A stretch of DNA of 21,169 nucleotides from Bacteroidia bacterium (lineage in GTDB: Bacteria > Bacteroidota > Bacteroidia > Bacteroidales > BM520). The DNA lies in contig RZYD01000013.1 of the NCBI GenBank assembly GCA_009930445.1, positions 1 to 21,169 on the forward strand, read 5' to 3'. How positions within the stretch are numbered: the first letter of the stretch is position 1; each line of letters starts with the position of its first letter. Shown one piece after another: positions 8,002 through 15,323 of the stretch. The notes beneath the pieces are model-generated. The model was not told where the DNA came from. It saw only the letters and a list, made by a program, of their open reading frames with translations, and ran no database searches. A program made the position numbers and the translations under genes.

Positions 8002-8963
8002 TTTTCCAACGGTTTAAAAAAACGAACCATTTTTCGGTCATAATCCAGAAGCACCACTATACCAGTACTTAATGTTGCCACATCCGGAGCATGTCCGTTA
8101 TCGAAAAACTTTTCAGGAGGAGCCACGACACTTTCAAATTCACCTTTCGCAGAATAAATTTTTACCCTGACATTACCCTTTTCACTTGTCACGAACCTGC
8201 CGTCAGGTAAAAAAGTAAAAAAAGCAGGATTACAACACCCGGAAAATCCTTCCACACCCCTATGGTTATGCTGGTATGCATGAACCATCACCCCCTCCCG
8301 AGTATAATGCTGCAGGCTATGTGTCCCGGTATTCACGACCCACAATTCATTTTCGGCATTCATTGCAAGGTCAAAATACGGACTCGGAATAATAAATCCA
8401 TAAGCCTCGCCATGGGGTCCTACCCCCGAAAAAGAGTCCTTAATATGGCCATCCGTTCCATAGTGTACTATACGCTTATTTCCAGCATCTGCGACAAAAA
8501 CACGTCTATCATCCACAGCAAGTGCAGTAAAAACGGATTTTTTATCAGCAACACCGGAAACGGATAATAACTCACCTGCAAACGAATACACTTCAAAACG
8601 GTTACGATAAAGAACATACAGCCGATTACTGGTACATTCAAGAGAAACGACCCCCGGGTTCACATTAAACTTCCGGATCAGTTTTCCGACAGAATCAACT
8701 GCATAGATTCGTTGATCAGCAGAAAACCATATTACATCCGCATACACATCTATGCCTCCCGGTTGAACGCAATCGAGTAAAAGCTGCCGCATCTCCCGAT
8801 ATTTTATCAACTCCGGAGAAACCTTTTTAAACGCCTCAACATCATATTTAAGCGTATTTCCTGAACGTACTTCAATCCGACTATTTAGTATATCCATCAC
8901 TACAATTGCAACAATTCCAACGACTATCAATAAAATACCTGCAAGAATAAAATTTCGTTTCAT
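7998..8963 (-). CDS. Membrane-anchored NHL-type beta-propeller with His/Cys cluster
   Basis: A 321-residue protein with one N-terminal TM anchor (about 4-24) and a periplasmic six-bladed NHL-like propeller (about 60-321). Blade signatures include QPGGIDVYAD (67-76), VFVADAGNKRIVHY (155-168) and LWVVNTGTHSLQHY (207-220). The segment 229-246 is unusual: H229, H232, H234, then GCCNP with C243 and C244. The ATG at 8963 is preferred because the TM anchor follows at once (MKRNFIL); an in-frame ATG at 8993, one base after the preceding stop, would add ten polar residues and cannot be excluded. It overlaps the next gene by 4 bases (ATGA). NHL domains usually mediate protein contacts; the His/Cys cluster may instead bind a metal or cofactor. 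Function unknown. Confidence 0.83.
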   Translation of the reverse strand: MKRNFILAGILLIVVGIVAIVVMDILNSRIEVRSGNTLKYDVEAFKKVSPELIKYREMRQLLLDCVQPGGIDVYADVIWFSADQRIYAVDSVGKLIRKFNVNPGVVSLECTSNRLYVLYRNRFEVYSFAGELLSVSGVADKKSVFTALAVDDRRVFVADAGNKRIVHYGTDGHIKDSFSGVGPHGEAYGFIIPSPYFDLAMNAENELWVVNTGTHSLQHYTREGVMVHAYQHNHRGVEGFSGCCNPAFFTFLPDGRFVTSEKGNVRVKIYSAKGEFESVVAPPEKFFDNGHAPDVATLSTGIVVLLDYDRKMVRFFKPLEK

Positions 8964-8994
8964 ACTATTTTTACCGTCACCCAAAAAAAGCATT

Positions 8995-10431
8995 TTACAT
9001 ATTATTCAGATCAATACACATCAAAGTAGTTGCATCGCGAAGCACCATAAACCCATTGGCCAGCGCCAGCGGAGCCCAGGCATCATGGCCCTCCATCAAT
9101 TGATAACGGCTAAGCTCCTTATATTTATCCGTTGAGGCCTCCATAATATAAAGAGTTCCATCATCATTCAACAAAAAAATTTTTCCATCGGCAATCATAT
9201 AAGGCCCAAGTCCAAAACGGCTCTCTTTACCTGATGACCATACAATATTTCGTGTATTGGAAGAATGGGTGCAAATCAGCTGATTGCGCAAAGCTCCGGC
9301 ATCTTTTGGAGCAACGCCGATGAGATGATTATTAAAATATACCGGGGTTTGCTGCTCACAGGCCAGACCCTCGCGGGGTTTATACACATCGAGTACCTCG
9401 GTTGAAAAAATTCCATTTTCATATTTCAGTTGAAGCATCAGAGAACCGGCACCATAGCCAGCGGTAAGAAAAATTTTTCCGTCAGGCATACATACGGCCG
9501 AGGGAGCCACCACCGATTGATTCCACTCGGTAGAAGCCCAAAGGAGGGTTCCTTTATCATGATCCGCGGCAGAAACAGCAAATACAGCCCCCACAGCCGC
9601 ATAAACATACATTGCTTTTCCTTTGAAAGTATAGGGCATCACAGAGGAATGCGACATTTTCCATCCCGCCGGATTTGGTGTTTCCCACCTCGTTTTGCCC
9701 GTTCTGCAATCGATACCCACCATAAGAGCCTTTCCTCCGGTGGCAATAACGGCCTCACCATTATCAATCAAGGGGCACTGACCGGTATACCATAAAGGAA
9801 TTTCACTTGCATACTCACGCGCAACATCACGGGTCCATATAAGGTCACCGGTAGTGCGTTCCAGACACATTACGTGGCATTTCGGACCAATCGTCAGAAT
9901 GTATTGTGCGGAAACAGCGGGTACGGTGCGTGACATACCATGATTTCGTTTCACATTCACATTGTACCAGCGACGCCATACTTCCTCTCCAGAGACCAAA
10001 TCATAACAGTGAAGCATATCAGCCCGTTGTTTCTCATCATAATCCATCAGATAAACCATTCCGGCATACAGGGCAGCGCCGGCATGACCTTCTCCCAGAG
10101 TATGCTGCCACATTATCTTCGGACCTGTATCGGGAAAAGAATCGAGCAACGGCCTTTCTGAACGGCTGATATTATCATAAGATACACCACGAAACCGGGG
10201 CCAGTGTTCGATTAGACTTTCCGGCGACTTATTTTTACGGAAATACTCGAAATGAGCACCAATATCCACTACTTCCTCTGCTACATTAGGAGTAGGGGGG
10301 CCTTCACGGTCGGCACCCGGGACTCCTGCAGTAAAACCGGTGACCGGATCAGTGAATAAAAACCAACCAAAAACAATAATCACTGCAAGTACAGCAACTC
10401 CAGAAAACAGAATTTTTGGCAAATCATGCAT
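8995..10431 (-). CDS. Membrane-anchored PQQ-like beta-propeller protein
   Basis: A 478-residue protein with a single TM anchor (about 6-27), a Gly/Pro-rich spacer (32-50) and a propeller from about residue 77 (WPRFRG) to the end. PQQ_2-type blades are recognisable by Y-D-x-x-S-G-x-x-V-W, T-T-G-D-L-I-W and C-R-T-G-K-T-R-W patterns. It also has distinctive segments not generic to the fold: GEGHAGAALYAG, RNHGMSRTVPA and LWYTGQCPLI. It is related in fold to, but clearly distinct from, the two propellers encoded upstream. The start codon directly follows the TAA of the preceding gene (TAAATG), implying translational coupling. No heme or known dehydrogenase motif is present. A periplasmic structural or docking subunit is the best guess. 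Confidence 0.85.
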   Translation of the reverse strand: MHDLPKILFSGVAVLAVIIVFGWFLFTDPVTGFTAGVPGADREGPPTPNVAEEVVDIGAHFEYFRKNKSPESLIEHWPRFRGVSYDNISRSERPLLDSFPDTGPKIMWQHTLGEGHAGAALYAGMVYLMDYDEKQRADMLHCYDLVSGEEVWRRWYNVNVKRNHGMSRTVPAVSAQYILTIGPKCHVMCLERTTGDLIWTRDVAREYASEIPLWYTGQCPLIDNGEAVIATGGKALMVGIDCRTGKTRWETPNPAGWKMSHSSVMPYTFKGKAMYVYAAVGAVFAVSAADHDKGTLLWASTEWNQSVVAPSAVCMPDGKIFLTAGYGAGSLMLQLKYENGIFSTEVLDVYKPREGLACEQQTPVYFNNHLIGVAPKDAGALRNQLICTHSSNTRNIVWSSGKESRFGLGPYMIADGKIFLLNDDGTLYIMEASTDKYKELSRYQLMEGHDAWAPLALANGFMVLRDATTLMCIDLNNM

Positions 10432-11649
10432 TTATTTAATCTTATAAGCAATAAGCGCATTCCCATGACGCACAAATAGGATCCCCTTGTCAATCACAGG
10501 GTGAGCCCAATGTTGTTCAGTACCAAACTCCACTTTTGTCTGGCTGATAATATCCAGCCTTTCAGGATCAGGATTCACAAGAGCCAGTTCGCCCTTTTCC
10601 GAATAACAGTAAAGCAAACCATCAGCAGCGATTACTACTCCTTTAGCCAGACTTTCTTTGTCGTAAAAATTCTGTTGTCCTGTTTTCCAGTCGACAGCCA
10701 TCCAACCCCGGTATTTATCACCTGAGCCAAAAAGCCAGCCGTTGAGCAATACGGCACCACCCATTTTGCTGTCGAACTGCTCCTGAAACCAAACCTCTTT
10801 CAACAATTTTCCATTATCATCCACTAAAAGTTGGCCTCCTCCTTTTCCGTATCCACTAAAAAAAACGATACGATTATCTGCATAAAGTATAGTATTTGCC
10901 TGTACAGCCCATCGGTTCTGATGCAAATGACTCCAGAGGTATTCGCCGGTAATGGCATCAACACCCACAACATAATCCGACATCATGGTTACCAATATCT
11001 TTCGTTTCGGGAGGGAAATAATGCGTGGTGTACAGTAGCCTGAAATATCACCTCGGGCAGGAGTAGACCAGATCAGATCCCCCGTATAACGGTTTAATGC
11101 AACAATGTTATTTTCAGGCCCGCCAGGACTCACATAAAGCATATCGCCATCCACCACAAGGGATTCAGTAACGCCCCATTTAATATTGACACCACCCAAC
11201 TGATCGATAACGTTCATAGTCCATTCCACTCCACGGGTATTATCGTTAAAACAGGTTATTAATCCGTGACCACTATATACGTAGATACGATGACCTGCAA
11301 TAGTTGGTGTTGACCGGGCACCGCCGTATGAAATTGTCCATTCTTTCCCGTAAGGAAGCTTATATTGCAAGGATCCATTCCGGTCAAGAACGAACAAATA
11401 ACCGATTGAATCAACCATACCGGTCAGGTAAATTTTGTTGTTCGCCAGAGCAGGCGAGCTAAAACCGATGCCGAGACTGTCGTAATGCCATAAGACTTCC
11501 GGGCCATTCTCCGGCCAAACTTTCAATAGTCCGGTTTCTTCCCGGTAAATTCCATCACCCTGAGGGCCACGCCACAGCGTAGGAGTTTGTGCAGGCAGAA
11601 CCCCGAAAAGTAAAATTCCTGTCAGCAATAATAATAATTGACGTTGCAT
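10432..11649 (-). CDS. Secreted PQQ-like beta-propeller, paralogue B
   Basis: A 405-residue protein with a signal peptide (1-20, cleavage after VLPA) and a propeller beginning LWRGPQGDG (25-33). Blades carry LNRYTGDLIW, VDAITGEYLW and similar WD-like PQQ repeats. The reading frame is open upstream to 11931, but the extension overlaps the neighbouring gene and looks unlike protein; the ATG at 11649 gives a clean signal peptide. It is a clear paralogue of the next gene upstream: both share a GK-[ED]-W-x-x-x-Y-x-G-x-RS-x-PTI block and a C-terminal FGT-[EK]-[QE]-H-x-x-HPVI block. It lacks a lipobox, so it should be a soluble periplasmic protein. The 115 bases before it hold a possible promoter and hairpin, so it may be the first gene of the tight operon. 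Confidence 0.87.
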   Translation of the reverse strand: MQRQLLLLLTGILLFGVLPAQTPTLWRGPQGDGIYREETGLLKVWPENGPEVLWHYDSLGIGFSSPALANNKIYLTGMVDSIGYLFVLDRNGSLQYKLPYGKEWTISYGGARSTPTIAGHRIYVYSGHGLITCFNDNTRGVEWTMNVIDQLGGVNIKWGVTESLVVDGDMLYVSPGGPENNIVALNRYTGDLIWSTPARGDISGYCTPRIISLPKRKILVTMMSDYVVGVDAITGEYLWSHLHQNRWAVQANTILYADNRIVFFSGYGKGGGQLLVDDNGKLLKEVWFQEQFDSKMGGAVLLNGWLFGSGDKYRGWMAVDWKTGQQNFYDKESLAKGVVIAADGLLYCYSEKGELALVNPDPERLDIISQTKVEFGTEQHWAHPVIDKGILFVRHGNALIAYKIK

Positions 11650-11657
11650 GGTACTGA

Positions 11658-11689
11658 TTTTTCCGTATGACATAATTTTCGCGGAAAAA
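11658..11689 (-). promoter_or_regulatory. Leader hairpin before paralogue B
   Basis: A perfect 8-base inverted repeat (TTTTTCCG at 11658-11665 and its complement at 11682-11689) with a 16-base loop lies 8 bases upstream of the ATG at 11649. The near-consensus sequence TATTTTTC on the minus strand overlaps its upstream arm and could be a -7 element. It may be a leader structure that tunes expression of the nine-gene operon, a protein-binding site, or chance in AT-rich DNA. Confidence 0.3.
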
Positions 11690-11764
11690 TAGGATTTTTT
11701 TATGAAGGTGAAAAACAATCCGTTACATCTATATGTAAACGATATAAGAAGAAAACAAAAAGCT

Positions 11765-13012
11765 TCAAAAACCGACATCCGGTGCATGCTTTCTGATTTT
11801 CCAACCCCGCAGCGCATCGCCCCTGCGCAAATAGAGTATCCCATTAAAAATAACCGGATGGGAAAAATGCTCTTTTGTGCCAAAATGGATTTGGAAAGCA
11901 CCATCTGGCGACATCTTCCCCTGATCAGCACGAACCAGGTTCAATTGCCCTTTCTGGCTATAATAAATCAGATTGTTGCCGGTAGCGATAAGGGCTCCAC
12001 TGCCCAGTTTAAGCGTATCCGATTCGAGCCCCGTTTCAACACTTAATGACCTTAAATCACGACCTGACATAGTGGTGGAATACAAATAAGAGCCAATTCG
12101 CACTACACCGCCCATAAAATTATCAATACTTTCATTTCTCCACACCTGAGTAATCGAATCCCCGTTTGGGGAGAGGCGAAGTTTCACAGCACCATTTCCA
12201 TCGCCAGCAAAATAATAAATAAATCCCTCGTCGAAATAAATGGTATTGCTATGGGTATCCCCAGCGCCCGGCTTTCGCTTTTCGATGGGGATATTAGTTT
12301 GTTCGTGGGTCCAGAGGAGTTCACCGGTGCGGGCATCCAGGCCCAACAAATGATAAGCCGAGAAAGTGACAAGGATATCCCTTTCAGGCAAACGAATAAG
12401 GTTAGGAGCATTATACCCCGCTCGTTCACCCCGTCCTTCAGCGATCCATTTTACGGTACCCTGAAACCTGTCGAAGGCCACAATATTTGTATCCCGGCCA
12501 CCGGCAACAAGATAAACCATATCATCGAATACCAGAGGCGATTCTGCGTGCCCATGCATCAGCGGCTGTCCGTGTATTGTATCAATTATCCAGACGCATT
12601 CTCCGGTAGCCACTTCCAAACAGGCCAGATTTCCCAATCCGGAACATACATACAGCAAGTCACCGACAATGGTAGGGCTCGATCGGGAGCCAGGGTAAGT
12701 GGCCACCCAATCCTTTCCAAAAGGGGTCTGCCAGATCAATTCCCCGGAAAGGGAATACCGAAAAACCAAGGCAGTATCCCCTATTTCACCCGTAACAAAA
12801 ATCCCCTCCGGAGTAACCACCGGAGCTCCATATCCATTTCCAAAACCCGCAATTGCCAACACTTGCTCCGGCTCTTCCTCCAAAAAACTTACCATCGGAA
12901 TCTCCGGGTAGACTCCTTTCCGGTCAACACCCCTCCATTGATAAATCTCCTGTGCATAAGGAATTCCCGAATACACAAGCAGAACAAATAAAATCAAAAT
13001 GCCTCTCTTCAT
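11765..13012 (-). CDS. Secreted PQQ-like beta-propeller, paralogue A
   Basis: A 415-residue protein with a signal peptide (1-20, cleavage after PYA) and a mature propeller starting YQWRGVDRKG. Blades show LEVATGECVW, FDRFQGTVKW and LDARTGELLW. It is the tandem duplicate of the following gene, with the same length class, the same W-R-G opening and the same conserved central and C-terminal blocks. It is separated from its paralogue by 115 bases, the widest gap within the propeller/redox cluster, so it may be transcribed separately or form the head of one long operon. There is no lipobox and no heme motif. It is probably periplasmic; a protein-protein interaction role within the redox cluster is inferred from context only. 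Confidence 0.87.
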   Translation of the reverse strand: MKRGILILFVLLVYSGIPYAQEIYQWRGVDRKGVYPEIPMVSFLEEEPEQVLAIAGFGNGYGAPVVTPEGIFVTGEIGDTALVFRYSLSGELIWQTPFGKDWVATYPGSRSSPTIVGDLLYVCSGLGNLACLEVATGECVWIIDTIHGQPLMHGHAESPLVFDDMVYLVAGGRDTNIVAFDRFQGTVKWIAEGRGERAGYNAPNLIRLPERDILVTFSAYHLLGLDARTGELLWTHEQTNIPIEKRKPGAGDTHSNTIYFDEGFIYYFAGDGNGAVKLRLSPNGDSITQVWRNESIDNFMGGVVRIGSYLYSTTMSGRDLRSLSVETGLESDTLKLGSGALIATGNNLIYYSQKGQLNLVRADQGKMSPDGAFQIHFGTKEHFSHPVIFNGILYLRRGDALRGWKIRKHAPDVGF

Positions 13013-13204
13013 AATTATTCGTATTTAGAAATTATCGAATTCTGTAAATTGATGACAGCTTCCAGGCAATTATTCCCGAAAAACGGTAGCCCCATCCTAT
13101 CCTATTATAAACCATAAAATCGGTTTAGGTTAACAGAGTTTCAGACGAATAAAACAAAATTTTGTAGCATTGCACGGCGCAAAGGGGAAAAAATCGGGTT
13201 TGTA
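13013..13204. other. Intergenic boundary between envelope block and redox cluster
   Basis: No gene is visible in these 192 bases. They hold a 12-base palindrome of A/T pairs flanked by A-T and G-C (13154-13165) and an inverted repeat TAAACC/GGTTTA (13108-13113 and 13122-13127, 8-base loop). Neither is a convincing intrinsic terminator because neither is GC-rich with a T-run. A promoter for the propeller cluster is expected here, but I find no perfect TAnnTTTG on the minus strand. Confidence 0.4.
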
Positions 13205-14410
13205 TTACCTGGCGAGCCACAACTGTGGATTTTCCAAGGTACTCCCCTTCCAAATTTCAAGATGAATCTGCGTCTGACCGGTTTCAGTATCGGTAAAAAT
13301 GGTTCCGATTTCAGTCCGGGCATCCACGTTGCTTCCTTCCACAACAAATACTTTATCCAGGTTTGAATATACCGAGAGGAATTCACCATGGCGGATAATA
13401 ACCACATTATTATACTGGGGTACTTTTATGATTCGGGAAACAGTACCCTGAAAAATGGCCCGGGCTAAAGCGCCTTCTTCGGTAAGGATATCCATACCAT
13501 TATTTTTTATTTTCACCCCTTTCAGTACAGGATGGGCGTGCTCACCGTAGGTAGAATGAAGAATACCGCGAGCAGTGGGCCATGGGAGCTTTCCTTTGTT
13601 TCTTGAAAAATCGTTTGACAGCAATGATTCTTCAGGAGTAAGACTAAAGGAACTGGCACGCTTTCCTTGATTTGCCTTAGCCATCTCTTCCCGGATGATA
13701 CGTTCAATTTCCTGCTCCAGTTTTTTCGCCGCCTGCTGTTTTTTTCTGATTTGTGCGCGAAGATCCTTTTCTTTTTGCTGCAGTTGCGTTACCGTGGATT
13801 GGCGCTGGTTGCGTTCACCATCAAGGGCACTTTTTTCACTTTCTTTACGATACAACAGGGCGAGCTGTTGCTTTTTTTGTTGTTCAAGAGCAACTCGTGC
13901 CGCTTCAAATTCCTGCTGAATACGTGAAATTCTTTTTGCCTGCTCCCGCCGGGCCTCGCTGTACCGCCCGTAATATTGCAGTCGCCGGTAAGCCTGATTA
14001 AAATCGTCGGCAGCAAAAATAAACATCAAACGATGGTATAAATTTCTGGTTTCCCAGGCATGAATCACCATTTTTTCATATTCCTTTCGAAGCGTTTGCA
14101 GGTGTTGCCGATAATAGTCAACGCTGTCACTTAAAACAGCTATTTTGTGGTCAAGTATGCCAACTTCAGCATTCAAATTCCGGATAAGCGCTTCGCGTGA
14201 TTGGATTTTATTGTCGAGGATTGAGATATGAGCAAGGGAGGCTGCTTTGTCTTTAGAAGTTTTTTCGAGCATAACATTTGCCACACGAATTTCCTCTTCA
14301 AGTTTTCTTTTGTTTTCCTGCAACGACTCCCTGTTCTGGGCCATTATGGCTGTATGTTGCACCAGAATGATACAAAACAGCAAAAAATAAACCGGGAATC
14401 CTTTTTTCAT
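13205..14410 (-). CDS. EnvC-like coiled-coil protein with degenerate LytM (M23) domain
   Basis: A 401-residue exported protein: signal peptide 1-24 (ending AIMAQ), long coiled coil about 26-250 rich in Glu, Gln, Lys and Arg, then a LytM/peptidase M23 fold (about 275-400). EnvC proteins activate cell-wall amidases during division rather than cutting peptidoglycan themselves. The sequence agrees: the HxxxD motif is N304-x2-D307, the expected His of YSHL is Asn (N350), and the HxH motif reads Q381-x-H383, so the zinc site is mostly lost. This makes a regulatory rather than catalytic role likely. It follows the DUF4292 gene after 97 bases with no further gene between them, in an order common in Bacteroidota. 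Confidence 0.9.
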   Translation of the reverse strand: MKKGFPVYFLLFCIILVQHTAIMAQNRESLQENKRKLEEEIRVANVMLEKTSKDKAASLAHISILDNKIQSREALIRNLNAEVGILDHKIAVLSDSVDYYRQHLQTLRKEYEKMVIHAWETRNLYHRLMFIFAADDFNQAYRRLQYYGRYSEARREQAKRISRIQQEFEAARVALEQQKKQQLALLYRKESEKSALDGERNQRQSTVTQLQQKEKDLRAQIRKKQQAAKKLEQEIERIIREEMAKANQGKRASSFSLTPEESLLSNDFSRNKGKLPWPTARGILHSTYGEHAHPVLKGVKIKNNGMDILTEEGALARAIFQGTVSRIIKVPQYNNVVIIRHGEFLSVYSNLDKVFVVEGSNVDARTEIGTIFTDTETGQTQIHLEIWKGSTLENPQLWLAR

Positions 14411-14507
14411 ACATTCATTTTTTTCAATGGCTCCATGTTGCTGAAAATTGTATTAATTCAATGCCTTTATGAAGCAACCTTTTGGTTTCATTACAGAATA
14501 CAAAACA

Positions 14508-15323
14508 TTAAAAATAAGTAATCCGGGAATATTTTGAAGAAACGGAATAGGGAAAAGTAACCGCTTCATCAAAGCTCACCCGCGAATAAGAAAGACTAAG
14601 ATTATATTTTTGATCTGCTTCGATGGCAAATTTCACTTCATAAGGAAAGAGGTCGTCAGCGGCCAGCCTGAAGTCGTCATAGAAAGCAAAAAGTTTCCGG
14701 TTGGCCGATCCGGTGGCTTCTTGTATGATCACTTCTTCAATTTTGAAATTTTCCGGATTGAGACAGATACATTGAATGGGGATAGTAGGGGGCGTTTCAC
14801 CAACGCGGATATACTTTTTCAATTTTCGGCGGTTAGCGGTATTCAAACGATAATACCGTGAATCATACCCGGCTTTAAAAACCCCTTTATCATAAAATTT
14901 AAAATCATTTCCAATAAGGAAGGCTTGAATCATATCAAAATTCAGGGCATTATTCAGCAGCGCATACACCGAACCAATGGGATCTGCCAGGTATTCCTTC
15001 CCCATACGATTTATGATAAACAAAGAATCGGGGGTAAGTTTTGCCCGGTAAACCTCCAGCCCTGCTTTTGTCAGGCTGACCCATATCAGCGAATCGAAAC
15101 GCATACGCAACTGCCCCTGCAGTGTAAATTGCTGTTTTTCAGAGCCCATAACCAAGGTAAAGCGGGCTTTCATGGTGGAGAAATCCACTTCGCTCTCCTG
15201 AAGTTTCTCCAGAAGAAAATCGGCGCCCTGTTCTTTTATGGGTTCCCGTAATATTTTTTTTGAGGAAGAACACCCAACAAACAAAAGACAGGCGACGAAA
15301 AACAATACGGCTTTATTTTTCAT
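14508..15323 (-). CDS. DUF4292 family lipoprotein
   Basis: A 271-residue lipoprotein with a type II signal peptide whose lipobox is LFVG-C18, followed by a serine-rich stretch. The rest is beta-rich (for example FTLQGQLRMRFDSLIWVSL) and fits the DUF4292 family, which has a LolA/LolB-like half-barrel appearance and is typical of Bacteroidota. Function is not established; envelope lipid or lipoprotein handling is a guess from fold. The start overlaps the end of the TPR lipoprotein gene by 11 bases, so the two are probably translated together and may act together. No unusual features were seen. Confidence 0.85.
   Translation of the reverse strand: MKNKAVLFFVACLLFVGCSSSKKILREPIKEQGADFLLEKLQESEVDFSTMKARFTLVMGSEKQQFTLQGQLRMRFDSLIWVSLTKAGLEVYRAKLTPDSLFIINRMGKEYLADPIGSVYALLNNALNFDMIQAFLIGNDFKFYDKGVFKAGYDSRYYRLNTANRRKLKKYIRVGETPPTIPIQCICLNPENFKIEEVIIQEATGSANRKLFAFYDDFRLAADDLFPYEVKFAIEADQKYNLSLSYSRVSFDEAVTFPYSVSSKYSRITYF

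Noticed and set aside
11650..11931. Longer N-terminus for propeller paralogue B
   Set aside because: The extension runs into the neighbouring coding region and has no family-like sequence; the ATG at 11649 begins a clean signal peptide.
12251..12991. 246-codon plus-strand open frame
   Set aside because: It is the antisense of propeller paralogue A, whose signal peptide and repeats are unmistakable; the plus-strand translation resembles no protein.
4095..13012. PQQ-dependent alcohol or glucose dehydrogenases
   Set aside because: The propeller repeats are PQQ_2/BamB-like, but no quinoprotein active-site features, vicinal disulfide of methanol dehydrogenase type or cytochrome domain is visible.
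13154..13165. 12-base palindrome as an intrinsic terminator after the EnvC-like gene
   Set aside because: The stem is almost all A-T with no loop and no clean T-run; too weak to call.
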